Positions 39,622 through 48,855 of a DNA stretch of 64,000 bases are shown here, piece after piece; position 1 is the stretch's first letter; each line of letters starts with the position of its first letter. Source of the DNA: Planctomycetota bacterium (GTDB lineage Bacteria; Planctomycetota; Planctomycetia; Pirellulales; UBA1268). The DNA lies in contig QWOP01000031.1 in the NCBI GenBank assembly GCA_003669605.1, positions 1-64,000 on the forward strand, written 5' to 3'. The notes below the pieces were generated by a model, which made no database searches, had not been told where the DNA came from, and saw only the letters and a program-made list of their open reading frames with translations. The position numbers and the translations under genes are program-made.

Positions 39622-39933
39622 ATGACCCGCCAGATGACCATCCAGGAATTCCAGTCGCTGATCCGTGCCATGTACCACGACAAGGACGCCGCCCGGGGAG
39701 TCGAGGGGACGTTCATGTGGCTGACGGAGGAGATCGGTGAATTGGCGACGGCGCTGCGCAGTGGAACCAAGGAGGAGATTGCGCTTGAATTCGCCGACGT
39801 GCTCGCCTGGCTGGCGACGATTGCCAACGTCGTTGATGTCGATCTCCAGGCTGCCGTGGCCAGGAAGTACGGTGCAGGCTGCCCGGGTTGCGGTCGTCTG
39901 GCCTGCATCTGTTCGGATGCGGAGAAGCCATGA
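39622..39933 (+). CDS. MazG-like nucleotide pyrophosphohydrolase with Cys cluster
   Basis: 103 residues from the ATG at 39622 (MTRQMTIQEF); GTG at 39607 or ATG at 39634 are alternatives. The MazG-type helices hold EEIGELATAL (E-E-x-x-E) and LEFADVLAWLA (E-x-x-D), the four-acid metal site for hydrolysis of NTPs. A short C-terminal tail has CPGCGRLACIC, five-residue Cys spacing that could bind zinc; this tail is unusual for MazG. The 3' end overlaps the next gene by 4 nt. The substrate is unknown. Confidence 0.82.
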   Translation: MTRQMTIQEFQSLIRAMYHDKDAARGVEGTFMWLTEEIGELATALRSGTKEEIALEFADVLAWLATIANVVDVDLQAAVARKYGAGCPGCGRLACICSDAEKP

Positions 39934-42164
39934 AGGAGGCGCTGCGTCCGACGCTCTGGAGATGCCTGGGCAGATGTCTGGGGAGAGGGCGGGTGTCTCC
40001 CATAAGGAGCCTCCTTTGCCAGATGTGCATGCCTGGTTTGTGGGCAGTTGTGTGGCTGTTGACGATCGGTCCGGCGGCGTCGCGGGGAGACGCCGAATGG
40101 ACGTCGCGAGTCGGATTCGACGGCGTCTACCGCTGCGGATCATGGACCCCGCTGGTTCTCGAATCAACGCAGTCTGAAGCGGCCGTGGTGACTGTCTGGG
40201 TGGAGGATCCGGATGGCCAGTTGGTCGGCTCGCCGGCTGCCGAGGTCGTGACCCTCGACGATGGCACGCGACAGGCCCGGGTGCGGGTGCGATTCGGTCG
40301 TCCAGCGGGCCGCGTGCTGGTGGAAGACGATTCCCAGGGCCTCACCGCGCTGCAACTGCAGCCGCCGCTGGAGTCGACTGAGCGGGTGCTGTTGGTGGTC
40401 GGCGACCTGCCCAGCGCTGAGAGAGCCTCGCGCTTGCTGCAGCGGGAAGACGGGGCGCGGCTCCGGGTCGTGACCGTCGCCGATCCGGCCCGGCTTGGAT
40501 CCGACGGCCTCGATTATGACGGTGCCGACGCGATCATCGTCTGCGGGAGAACCGTGTCGGCGGCTCCCCCCACTGCCGCCGCTCTGCGGGGGATGGACGC
40601 CTGGGTGCGGCGTGGTGGCCGGCTGGTGTTCATCGCCGGCGCTTCGGCCGTACAGCCAGCCCTCTCCGCCTCCGCCGCTGCCGCTTGGCTGCCGGGGCCT
40701 CCCGGGAAGCCAGGCAGCGTGGCCCGGATGGTGCCGCTGCGACGCGCGGCTGCAATCGAGACCTACTGCAAGGCGGGGCGGCCGCTCGACCGGGGTGCAC
40801 TCGCCGGGCTGGAGGTGCCGCTGCTTGCCGATCCTGCCGGCATCGACGGGGCCATCGAGGCCTGGGAATGCACTTCCCCTACCGATCTCCCTCTGGTCGT
40901 CCGCCGGGCCCACGGTTTCGGATCGGTCACCTGGATCGGTCTCGACATCGATCAGGGGGCGTTTCGCAACTGGCAGGGCACCGATTCACTGCTGGTAGAA
41001 CTGCTCGGAGGACGGCCGGCGAAGGCGGGCAGGGCAGGGGAGGTGAGCCGGCAGACCCTCGATTTAGGGGGGCAATTGCGGTTGGCAGTCGACCGCTTTC
41101 CTGGCGTGGTGGCCGTGCCTTTCGAGATCATCGCCGGGATGGCGCTCCTCTACATCGGCTGCCTCTATCCGCTCGACTGGTGGCTCGTCTCCCGCGGCGG
41201 GGGGCGACCGCGACTGGCTTGGCTGACTCTCCCCTTGCTGGTGGCGGCATTCACCGGCCTGGCTTGGTGGACGGCCGGGCGCTGGAAGGGAAACCGGTGG
41301 CAGGCCAGTCGGGCCGACATCGTCGACATCGACATCGCCGCCGGGATCGCCCGGGGGACATCCTTCGCCGGGGTCTGGTCGCCGGACAACGCCCTCCTCG
41401 ACATCTCCGTCACTGTGCCGCAGGGCTACGCTGCTCGGCCAGGCGACTCGGCCGTGTCGTGGTACGGGATCTCCGGCCGTGGCATCGGCGCCACCGATGC
41501 CTCCACCGCCCATCCGTCGCTGGCGGCAGATTCCTACGGCTATCAAGGCTCTGCTGAACGCTTGGCTGGCGTGCCGATTGCGGCCTCATCCAGCCGGCTC
41601 TTTGAAGCGGAATGGATGGCCGATGAAGTGGCAAAAGCAGTCGTGTCGAGCCTGACTGCCGATGTTCAAGGCACGCTCCGCGGTTCGCTCGAGAGCCGCC
41701 TCCCGTTCCCCCTTGAACAGTGCGGGCTGCTCCATGCCGGCTGGTACTACGAGATCGGTACTTTGGCACCCAGCGGGAGATTTGTTCCCGCAGCCGGCAA
41801 GGGGCCACGGACGCTCGCCGCGGCGCTGACCCGCAGCGCGAGTGTCTTCGATCGGGTGCGGACCGAACGCTGGAGCCTCGAGGAAACCGACATCGATCGG
41901 ATTCTCGAGATGGCTGGCTTCCACGCAGCCGCCGGCGGCGAGGCATACACCTCTCTCGAGGCCGGAAGGCTGGGGCGGATCGACCTTTCGCCGCTGCTGC
42001 AGATCGACCGGGCCGTGCTTGTCGGTCGTGGACCGTCAGGCACCGTGTGGGGCCGCTCGGCAACCGCGGAAGACGGCCGGACAATTCCTGACCAGTTCAT
42101 TCCATCCGCCGACACGTCCACCCTCTGGCGGATCGTCATTCCCCTGGATCATCGCAGGCCATGA
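39930..42164 (+). CDS. Large exported membrane protein, unknown function
   Basis: 744 residues. A signal or anchor segment (LWAVVWLLTIGPAASRGD) is at about 37-53, then a beta-rich periplasmic region of 330 residues. Two transmembrane helices are at about 392-421 (VPFEIIAGMALLYIGCLYPL and flank) and 429-449, separated by a short loop, and a second beta-rich region follows. The start ATG overlaps the MazG-like stop, and the stop overlaps the ABC ATPase start (42161-42164), so the three genes form one transcript. It probably works with the ATPase. The architecture resembles proteins next to ABC ATPases in other planctomycetes, but I do not recognise a named family. Confidence 0.72.
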   Translation: MKEALRPTLWRCLGRCLGRGRVSPIRSLLCQMCMPGLWAVVWLLTIGPAASRGDAEWTSRVGFDGVYRCGSWTPLVLESTQSEAAVVTVWVEDPDGQLVGSPAAEVVTLDDGTRQARVRVRFGRPAGRVLVEDDSQGLTALQLQPPLESTERVLLVVGDLPSAERASRLLQREDGARLRVVTVADPARLGSDGLDYDGADAIIVCGRTVSAAPPTAAALRGMDAWVRRGGRLVFIAGASAVQPALSASAAAAWLPGPPGKPGSVARMVPLRRAAAIETYCKAGRPLDRGALAGLEVPLLADPAGIDGAIEAWECTSPTDLPLVVRRAHGFGSVTWIGLDIDQGAFRNWQGTDSLLVELLGGRPAKAGRAGEVSRQTLDLGGQLRLAVDRFPGVVAVPFEIIAGMALLYIGCLYPLDWWLVSRGGGRPRLAWLTLPLLVAAFTGLAWWTAGRWKGNRWQASRADIVDIDIAAGIARGTSFAGVWSPDNALLDISVTVPQGYAARPGDSAVSWYGISGRGIGATDASTAHPSLAADSYGYQGSAERLAGVPIAASSSRLFEAEWMADEVAKAVVSSLTADVQGTLRGSLESRLPFPLEQCGLLHAGWYYEIGTLAPSGRFVPAAGKGPRTLAAALTRSASVFDRVRTERWSLEETDIDRILEMAGFHAAAGGEAYTSLEAGRLGRIDLSPLLQIDRAVLVGRGPSGTVWGRSATAEDGRTIPDQFIPSADTSTLWRIVIPLDHRRP

Positions 42165-43138
42165 TCGAAACCATCGACCTCACCAAGAAGTACGGTGACT
42201 TCTCGGCGCTGGAATCCCTCGACTTGAAACTCGAGAAAGGGGATCTGTTCGGTTTCATCGGCCCCAACGGTGCCGGCAAAACAACCACCATCCGCATCCT
42301 CGCCACGCTCCTTTCCCCCACCTGGGGCGAAGCGTACGTCTGCGGCCACTCGATCTACACCCATCCCCGCGATATCCGCCGGGCGATCGGCTACATGCCC
42401 GACATCTTCGGCGTCTACGACGACATGCGGGTCATCGAGTATCTGGAGTTCTTCGCTGCCGCCTACCGCATCGACGGTGCCGAACGCCGCCGCGTGGCGG
42501 ATAGGTCGCTCGAACTCGTTGACCTGACGGTGAAGCGGGATGAATTGGTGACCAGCCTCTCCCGGGGGATGACGCAGCGGCTCGGATTGGCCCGTGTGCT
42601 CCTTCACGACCCGCAGGTCCTCCTTCTCGACGAGCCGGCAAGCGGGCTCGATCCCCGGGCGCGGATCGAGATGCGCGGCCTCCTCCGTCGGCTGCAGGGG
42701 TTGGGGAAGACGATTCTCGTCAGCAGCCACATCCTTCCGGAATTGGCTGACATCTGCAATCGCGTGGGGATCATCGAATACGGTCGGCTGTTGGCGTGCG
42801 GTGACGTTCAGGAACTCCTGGCGCAGGTCCGCGGCCGTCCAGTGATCCGGATCCGAGTCGCTGGACCACCGGAGCCGGCAGCCCGCCTGCTCGAGGGGAC
42901 GGCCGAGGTATCTGGGGTTGCAGTCCGCGACGGTGAAGTGCTGGTGACGCTGGCGGAGGGGGTCGACGATCCGTCGCCGATCGCCTCTCGGTTGATCGCA
43001 GCAGGTTTCCAGCTGCAATCGATGCGGGAATCGGAAGTGAATCTCGAGACCGCGTTCCTGGAAATCACCAAAGGCTCGCTGGGTCGCCCTCCGGCAGAAC
43101 AGCCCACTCCTCCGCCGGGCGGTGCCGCCGGGGTTTGA
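42161..43138 (+). CDS. ABC transporter ATP-binding protein
   Basis: 325 residues. Walker A GPNGAGKT is at about 34-41, signature LSRGMTQR at about 133-140 (instead of LSGGQ), Walker B VLLLDEP at about 153-159, and the H-loop SSH at about 181-183. The C-terminal 100 residues are a domain seen in ABC-2-type ATPases with export roles. The nearest relatives by motif are ATPases of the ABC-2 (CcmA/NatA-like) group. No ABC permease gene lies next to it; the protein before it has two transmembrane helices and may substitute. Confidence 0.9.
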   Translation: MIETIDLTKKYGDFSALESLDLKLEKGDLFGFIGPNGAGKTTTIRILATLLSPTWGEAYVCGHSIYTHPRDIRRAIGYMPDIFGVYDDMRVIEYLEFFAAAYRIDGAERRRVADRSLELVDLTVKRDELVTSLSRGMTQRLGLARVLLHDPQVLLLDEPASGLDPRARIEMRGLLRRLQGLGKTILVSSHILPELADICNRVGIIEYGRLLACGDVQELLAQVRGRPVIRIRVAGPPEPAARLLEGTAEVSGVAVRDGEVLVTLAEGVDDPSPIASRLIAAGFQLQSMRESEVNLETAFLEITKGSLGRPPAEQPTPPPGGAAGV

Positions 43139-43272
43139 ATGGCTCGGGCCTGAGAGTTGGTAGACTCCGAGCGGGACACTCCGAGCGGTGCGACCGTTCC
43201 GGTTGGGGGTGGCCTGAGGCCGCGAGAGGTCCGCGGAGTGGCGACTTCGAGAAAGGTCAGCGGAGGATCAGC

Positions 43273-44193
43273 ATGGCGATCTTGGGGCAAGGGACCGGGG
43301 CCAACAGAAGGTGGGCATCCTGGTGGCAGCGTGCTCTGGCCAGCACCCTGGGGATGATTCCTGTTGCGTGTCTGCTGGTGCTTGGAACACTCGTTCCGCC
43401 GCCGCCGGAAGTCTGGGCACAGCCTGGTTCAGCCCCTCCTCGGCCCCGGCAGGCCAACAAGACCCGGGCCACTCCCCCGCAAACGCCGGCGGCTCCGCAA
43501 ACGCCGGCGCTTCCCACCCCGCCATCAGCCGGTCTCGACACCCCGAAGAGCACGCTGGGCTACGCCCTGGGCCTCATCAAGGGGAGCACGATCGCGGAGG
43601 AATTCAAGGCGCAGAAGGCGCCGTTTGACTACGCCGCGTATGCCCAGGGATTCTCCGACGCCATGAACGGTGTGCCGGCCCGTCTCCCCGAAGAACAGAT
43701 CGCCAGTGCCTTGCGGGAGTTCTGGGGACAGATGGAGAAGGAGCAGGAGGTATTCCGCCGCGAGATGGTGGAGCGCGGAAAGGTCCATCAGGAGAAGGGA
43801 GCCGAATTCCTCGCAGCCAATGCCACCAGGAAAGGAGTCATCAAACTCCCCAGTGGGTTGCAGTACGAAGTCCTCACCGCAGGCAGCGGTCCCAAGCCCA
43901 AGCCCACCGACATCGTCTCCACCCAGTACCGCGGCACGCACATCGATGGCCAGACGTTCGACGCCACCAATGCGGAGCAGCCTTCGGCGAAGTTTGCTGT
44001 CGAGGAGGCGGTGCCTGGATGGCAGGAGGCCTTGCCCCTGATGGCGGTGGGCTCGCGGTGGCGCTTGGTGTTGCCGACGGAATTGGCCTACGGCGAGGAG
44101 GGATTGCCGCCGTTGATCGAGCCCAACGAAGTCCTCGTCTACGAACTGAAACTGCTCCGGATTGAACCGCCTCGTCGGGCGGGGGGCGATTGA
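43273..44193 (+). CDS. Exported FKBP-type peptidyl-prolyl isomerase (FkpA/Mip type)
   Basis: 306 residues from the ATG at 43273, with GGAGG 8 nt upstream. Signal peptide at about 18-50, then a Pro-rich linker and a helical dimerisation segment (about 85-180) as in Mip and FkpA. The FKBP fold begins near GLQYEVLTAGSGPKP and contains V-S-T-Q-Y-R-G, F-D-A, GWQEALPLM-A-V-G and W-R-L-V-L-P-T-E-L-A-Y-G. It acts on proline bonds of proteins in the periplasm or envelope. The next gene, also exported, starts 72 nt downstream; they are probably one folding-and-repair unit. Confidence 0.92.
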   Translation: MAILGQGTGANRRWASWWQRALASTLGMIPVACLLVLGTLVPPPPEVWAQPGSAPPRPRQANKTRATPPQTPAAPQTPALPTPPSAGLDTPKSTLGYALGLIKGSTIAEEFKAQKAPFDYAAYAQGFSDAMNGVPARLPEEQIASALREFWGQMEKEQEVFRREMVERGKVHQEKGAEFLAANATRKGVIKLPSGLQYEVLTAGSGPKPKPTDIVSTQYRGTHIDGQTFDATNAEQPSAKFAVEEAVPGWQEALPLMAVGSRWRLVLPTELAYGEEGLPPLIEPNEVLVYELKLLRIEPPRRAGGD

Positions 44194-44264
44194 TCGCCAG
44201 CGGCAAAACTCGCCCGGTGCAGTGGGGCAGGGGGGTGGTCCAAGGCTGGCGGGGAGCGATGGAC

Positions 44265-45524
44265 ATGAAACGGGTGCACCGGGACGGGGGACGACGGATG
44301 ACCGCTCCATGGCGCGGGATGACGATAGCGATGCTGGTGTGGACCACCGTGGTGGCTGCGGCCCCTCCGGAGCCACTCGCCGAACGGATGGCGGCGCTCC
44401 GCGAGCGGATGGTCAGGGACGACATCGCCGCCGGAGGGGTTGTCGACCCGCGAATCCTCGAAAGCATGCGAGGCACACCCCGTCACGAATTCGTGCCGCC
44501 GCCGCAGCGGCATCTGGCCTACGTCGACATGGCGCTGCCGATCGGTGAGAAGCAGACTATTTCCGGGCCGTTCGTCGTGGCCTATATGACCGAGCGACTG
44601 CAGCCGAAGGCCACCGATCGTGTGCTGGAGATCGGCACTGGCACAGGGTACCAGGCGGCAGTGCTTTCGCCCTTGGTGAAGATGGTGTATTCGATCGAGA
44701 TCAACAGGCCGTTGGGAGAGAAGGCGGCGAAACTCCTGACACGGTTGGGCTACAGGAATGTCGTGACGCGGATCGGCGATGGTTTCCAGGGATGGGCTGA
44801 ACACGCCCCCTTCGACAAGATCATCGTCACCTGCTCCCCCGAGGAGATCCCCACGCCGCTGGTCGAGCAACTTGCCGAAGGGGGAATGATGGTCATCCCG
44901 GTCGGCGAACGCTACGAGCAGATGCTCGTCCTCCTCACCAAACGGGGAGGGGAGATGATCCACGAGTCGCTTGTTCCGAGCTTGTTCGTGCCGATGACCG
45001 GAACCGCCGAGGACGCCCGGCAGGTTCAGCCCGACGGAACCCGGCCGCAACTGCAAAACAGCAGTTTTGAAGACCTGCTGCCCGACACGTCTGTCCCCAC
45101 TGCCTGGTACTACGGTCGGCAGATGGAGGTCGTCGAGGGAATCGACGCTCCGCAGGGGCAGCGCTACTTGAAATTGGAGAATCACCAGCCGGGGCGGCCA
45201 GCGCAACTGTACCAGGGGTTCCCCGTCGATGGCCGAGAGATCGCTAGGCTCAAGGTGTCGCTGTCGGTGCGTGGGGAGGGGATCCGCGAAGCGGCGTCCG
45301 CCGAAGAGACACCCTCATTGGGGGTGCAGTATTTCGATGAGCGCCGCAGTCGCTCGTCGCGGGCCATGCTCCCGATCGGAAAGGGGACGTTTCCGTGGCG
45401 GAGGGTCGAAGGCGCGCTCACGGTGCCCCCCTGGGCACGCGAAGGGATCCTGTTGGTGGGAATGCTCGGGGCGACCGGCAGGCTCGAGGCGGATGACGTC
45501 CGGATCGAGGGCGTCAGAAGGTGA
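44265..45524 (+). CDS. pcm: Exported protein-L-isoaspartate O-methyltransferase with C-terminal beta domain
   Basis: 419 residues from the ATG at 44265, chosen because GGGGAG sits 8 nt before it; an ATG at 44259 is also possible. A signal peptide covers about 12-33. The methyltransferase domain (about 38-245) has VDMALPIGEKQTISGPF and the SAM-binding LEIGTGTGYQAAVL, both diagnostic for PIMT. The C-terminal 155 residues (from about NSSFED, 265) look like a jelly-roll carbohydrate-binding domain. PIMT repairs isoaspartyl damage, normally in the cytosol; export and the added domain are unusual. It follows the exported FKBP gene directly. Confidence 0.88.
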   Translation: MKRVHRDGGRRMTAPWRGMTIAMLVWTTVVAAAPPEPLAERMAALRERMVRDDIAAGGVVDPRILESMRGTPRHEFVPPPQRHLAYVDMALPIGEKQTISGPFVVAYMTERLQPKATDRVLEIGTGTGYQAAVLSPLVKMVYSIEINRPLGEKAAKLLTRLGYRNVVTRIGDGFQGWAEHAPFDKIIVTCSPEEIPTPLVEQLAEGGMMVIPVGERYEQMLVLLTKRGGEMIHESLVPSLFVPMTGTAEDARQVQPDGTRPQLQNSSFEDLLPDTSVPTAWYYGRQMEVVEGIDAPQGQRYLKLENHQPGRPAQLYQGFPVDGREIARLKVSLSVRGEGIREAASAEETPSLGVQYFDERRSRSSRAMLPIGKGTFPWRRVEGALTVPPWAREGILLVGMLGATGRLEADDVRIEGVRR

Positions 45525-45763
45525 CGACGGCTGCCTCGTTTGGGCGTCGACAGGGGGCGAAACCAGCGGCACAACCGCCACAATCCCCCCAGCCGTTCGA
45601 TCCACCAGCCAGGACCGGCCGCTAAACTCGACTCATATCCCCTAGGCTTCTTGCTTTGCCTAGCCGTCAAACTATCTTTGGCTCATGCGGACGGTCGGTT
45701 CCCGCGCCTGTGCGGGTCCTTGGCCTGGGGCAGTCTCAATCATCCAAAGGGAGAACGATCCTG

Positions 45764-46921
45764 ATGTCGGTCCTTCGTCATTGCTGCAAGTTTGCAGGGG
45801 TTGTCACTTTTCTCGCGGTCGTGGCGACAGCCTGCGACGCGCATGCCGGCTGGCATCACCGTTACGGGTCCTCCGGGGGCTCCGGTGGCTCGTCAGGAGG
45901 CAGTTCGGGTGGCTCGTCAGGAGGCAGTTCGGGCGGTAGCTCGGGCGGCTCCTACGGCGGTTCGTCCGGTGGCAGTGCCGGCGGCTACGGTGCCGGTGGT
46001 TCTTCGGGCGGGAGTTACGGCTCCTACGGGTCGTATGGTTCTGCCGGATCACAGGGTGGGTTTCTTTCCCACCATGCCGCCAAGAAGGCGATGCGGAGTT
46101 ATCGTCACGGCTCGAGCGGCGGTTCGTCGGGCGGCAGCTCGGGCGGTTCGTCCGGCGGCAGCTCCGGTGGCTCCTACGGTGGCGGCAGTTCGGGCGGCTC
46201 CTACGGTGGCGGTAGTTACGGTGGCGGTAGTTACGGTGGTTCCTCGTCCCCGGCTTACTCCAGCGGTGTCGACTATTCCTCGGGGTATTCAAGCGGCTAT
46301 CCGGTTGAGACCCAGCGGGTCATCAGCGAGTCGCCGATCTACGGCGGCAGCGAGGTGATCGGTGTTCCGTCGACCTCCAACGAAGCCGCGGTCCCGGCCG
46401 ACGGTGCGATGCTCGTCGTCAACCTCCCGGTCGATGCTGAGGTGTTCGTCAACGGTGCCAAGACCTCTGCCACCGGTGCCACCCGCCGTTATGTGTCCCG
46501 CGGACTGGCCAAGGACAAGGAATATGAGTTCGTCGTCAAGATGGTTGTCGATCGTGACGGCACCCCCCGCGAGCAGACCAAGACGGTCACGCTCTCGGCC
46601 GGTGGCCGTTCGAACGTCTCCTTCGACAGCGTTGTCGCCACCCCGAAGACCAGCCTGACGCTCCACGTCCCCGCTGACGCGAAAGTCTGGCTGGCCGGCA
46701 ATGAGACGTCGTCGAGCGGCGCGACCCGCCTCTTCGAGACGACCAACCTCAAGGGGGGCCAGACTTGGAAGAACTACGAGATCCGTGTCGCGACGATGGT
46801 CGACGGCAAGGAGCAGGTTGTTTCGAAGACCCTCGACTTGGTCGCCGGCGGAACGGTCGAACTGACCCTCGACCCGGCCCAGCGGACTGCCTCGGCTGAC
46901 GCCCAGGTCTCCGTCCGCTGA
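45764..46921 (+). CDS. Exported Ser/Gly-rich protein with two TIGR03000 domains
   Basis: 385 residues from the ATG at 45764, with AAGGGAGA upstream. A signal peptide ends near DAHAGWHH. Residues about 34-165 are Ser-Gly-Gly and Tyr-Gly-Gly repeats, flexible and probably cell-wall linked. Two tandem TIGR03000 domains follow, each with D/N-A-x-V-x-V-N-G-x-x-T-x-x-x-G-x-T-R-x-F spacing (ADAEVFVNGAKTS and ADAKVWLAGNETS type). TIGR03000 is a planctomycete-specific domain of unknown role. A strong terminator follows directly. The repeat DNA (45865-46250) is low in complexity and may vary in length. Confidence 0.9.
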   Translation: MSVLRHCCKFAGVVTFLAVVATACDAHAGWHHRYGSSGGSGGSSGGSSGGSSGGSSGGSSGGSYGGSSGGSAGGYGAGGSSGGSYGSYGSYGSAGSQGGFLSHHAAKKAMRSYRHGSSGGSSGGSSGGSSGGSSGGSYGGGSSGGSYGGGSYGGGSYGGSSSPAYSSGVDYSSGYSSGYPVETQRVISESPIYGGSEVIGVPSTSNEAAVPADGAMLVVNLPVDAEVFVNGAKTSATGATRRYVSRGLAKDKEYEFVVKMVVDRDGTPREQTKTVTLSAGGRSNVSFDSVVATPKTSLTLHVPADAKVWLAGNETSSSGATRLFETTNLKGGQTWKNYEIRVATMVDGKEQVVSKTLDLVAGGTVELTLDPAQRTASADAQVSVR

Positions 46922-46953
46922 TCCTGGAGCCGACTGGTTGCAAGTGTTCAATT

Positions 46954-46991
46954 GCTCCCGCGCGGTGGATGCCGCGCGGGAGCTTTTTTTT
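46954..46991 (+). terminator. Rho-independent terminator
   Basis: GCTCCCGCGCGG (46954-46965), loop TGGATG, CCGCGCGGGAGC (46972-46983), followed by eight T residues (46984-46991). It lies 32 nt past the stop of the TIGR03000 gene. This is the clearest intrinsic terminator of the window. Confidence 0.95.
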
Positions 46992-47197
46992 GGCTTGCGA
47001 GTTCCCCCACAAGTTGCGCGGGAACGGCGGCCGAAACGATTCCTCGAGGGGGCGATTGGGGCGCCCGCCCAACAGCCTGTTTTTCACGTCAGACCCCGAC
47101 GGCCTCAGACCCTGACGGTCAGAGCGGTTGCCACCGGCAGCGACAGCAGCCACTCCACCGCCCCACGATTCCAAATCCCGAAGTCAGCCGATCGACA

Positions 47198-47794
47198 ATG
47201 CCACGCCTTTTGCCCCCTGCCGCCTGGTCGCCCGCCGCCCGCGTCGCGGCATCGCTGGCCATTCTCCTCTACCTGGCAACGGTGATCGTGCCACCGCTGG
47301 CTGGCCCCGCGCCCTCAAGCGACTTGGCGATGCGGTTGGTCCAACCACTGCGCCCGCTGGTGGGGGGGCTGTACCTCGGGCACGGATACCGGTTCTTTGC
47401 GCCTGATCCCGGCCCCGGTCATGCCATCCGCTGGACGATGAGACTCCCCGACGGCTCGAGCCGCTCCGGGATTCTGCCCGATCCGGACGTCGATCGACCG
47501 CGTCTGCTCTACCACCGCAGATTCATGATTGCCGAGAAGATCGCTGGGCTGGTCCCCCCCCCCGATGCCCCCGAAGAGGTTCGCCGGGAGGGGAAGCCGC
47601 AATGGCAACCGCTGGTGATGGGGGTCGCAGGGCAGCTCTTGAGGCGGCACGGTGGCGTCGAAGTTGATCTTATGATGATCGAGTTCGACCTGCCGACTCC
47701 CGAGGATTTCCTCGCTGGGAAGTCAGCCCCCGACGGCGAGACGCCGCTGGGTACTTTCGCCCTTTCTGCCCCTCCAGCCTCCAATCGCCCATGA
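47198..47794 (+). CDS. Membrane protein of unknown function, HTTM partner
   Basis: 198 residues from the ATG at 47198. One strong hydrophobic segment lies at about 15-37, then a conserved-looking region with GGLYLGHGYRFFAPDPGPG and RWTMRLPDGSSRSGILPDPD. The last 70 residues are Pro/Glu-rich. It overlaps the HTTM gene by 4 nt (ATGA), so the two are translated together and probably form a complex. The family is often found next to HTTM proteins in Planctomycetes, with unknown role. Confidence 0.7.
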   Translation: MPRLLPPAAWSPAARVAASLAILLYLATVIVPPLAGPAPSSDLAMRLVQPLRPLVGGLYLGHGYRFFAPDPGPGHAIRWTMRLPDGSSRSGILPDPDVDRPRLLYHRRFMIAEKIAGLVPPPDAPEEVRREGKPQWQPLVMGVAGQLLRRHGGVEVDLMMIEFDLPTPEDFLAGKSAPDGETPLGTFALSAPPASNRP

Positions 47795-48855
47795 GCCGCC
47801 GCCACCGTCCGCCCCATACCGACCGGGCCGGTCGGCAATCCGATATCATCCCGGGCCCTTGGGCCGGTGGGACCGCGGTCTCGACTCCGTCAGGGGAGGG
47901 GGGAAGTGGCGCGGTTGCCACGCGAGACGACGAAGCGTCAGGGCAGGGGGGAGCGGGCTGGTGCGTTTCCTGGGCGAATGCCTGGCGGAGTTTCTGGTTT
48001 ACCCCGGCCGATCCGCTGCCGCTGGCGGTGGTGCGGATCATTGCCGGCACAATGCTCGCTTGGTCGTGCTGCGTGTGGTTGATGGATGTCGATGCCTTCT
48101 TCGGTCCATCGGGTTGGCTGCGGGACGGCGACGTCTGGAGGATGAACGATCAGCCTTGGCAGTGGAGTTGGTTCTTCGCCGCCCGCTCGCCGACGGCCAT
48201 CCGCGTCCTCACGCTGATCACACTGGTGGCGGGCGTCTGCTTGGCGGTGGGTCTGGCGACACCGGTGGCAGCGGCAGTGTCACTGGTGGGATTCATCAGC
48301 GCCGCCAACCGCACTCCCCTGACGGTGTTCGGTTTTGACGACGCTTTGGGGATGCTCCTGATCCCGCTGGCGGTGGGGCCATCGGGGGCGGTCCTGTCGC
48401 TCGATCGGCGGCTGGGCCTCCTGCCCGCAGCCGCGACGCCGTCGGTGGCTGCCAACATCGCCCTCCGGCTGATCCAGGTCCATCTGTGCATCGTCTACTT
48501 CTTCTCCGGGATCGCCAAATTGCTCGGCGTGAGTTGGTGGGAGGGGACGGCTCTCTGGGGGGCGGCCGCCAACAGCCGCTACCGGACCCTCGACATCACC
48601 TGGCTGGCCCGCCACCCGCTGCTGGTCAACGCTCTCACGCTGGGTACGCTGTTCTGGGAAGTGTCGTACCCAGCACTCGTTTGGCCACGGCTCACCCGCC
48701 GGCTGGCAATCGCCATGGCGATCCTGGTGCACGCCGGCATCGGCGCCGCTATGGGAATGAAAGAATTCGCCATCACGATGATCGCCGCCAACCTTGCCTT
48801 CGTGCCGGCAGACAACTGGCGGGCCCTGTGGACGCGGCTGCGGTCCCGGGGCTGA
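47791..48855 (+). CDS. HTTM (horizontally transferred transmembrane) family protein
   Basis: 354 residues with about eight transmembrane helices. The HTTM signature shows as ANRTPLTVFGFDDALGMLLIP, VGPSGAVLSLDRRL and the following LRLIQVHLCIVYFFSGIAKL. This domain is related to vitamin K-dependent gamma-carboxylase, but the carboxylase active-site lysine region is not evident, so enzymatic carboxylation is not claimed. The long N-terminal tail (about 1-60) is Gly/Ser-rich. Coupled with the preceding gene. Confidence 0.88.
   Translation: MSRRHRPPHTDRAGRQSDIIPGPWAGGTAVSTPSGEGGSGAVATRDDEASGQGGAGWCVSWANAWRSFWFTPADPLPLAVVRIIAGTMLAWSCCVWLMDVDAFFGPSGWLRDGDVWRMNDQPWQWSWFFAARSPTAIRVLTLITLVAGVCLAVGLATPVAAAVSLVGFISAANRTPLTVFGFDDALGMLLIPLAVGPSGAVLSLDRRLGLLPAAATPSVAANIALRLIQVHLCIVYFFSGIAKLLGVSWWEGTALWGAAANSRYRTLDITWLARHPLLVNALTLGTLFWEVSYPALVWPRLTRRLAIAMAILVHAGIGAAMGMKEFAITMIAANLAFVPADNWRALWTRLRSRG

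Noticed and set aside
39601-39633. Another repeat copy overlapping the MazG start
   Set aside because: CCCGTGGAAACCATCGTCATGACC resembles the hairpin start but lacks the A5/T5 arms and the second half; likely chance.
47791-48855. Vitamin K-dependent gamma-carboxylase
   Set aside because: Only the HTTM membrane motifs are seen; the carboxylase catalytic region is not evident.
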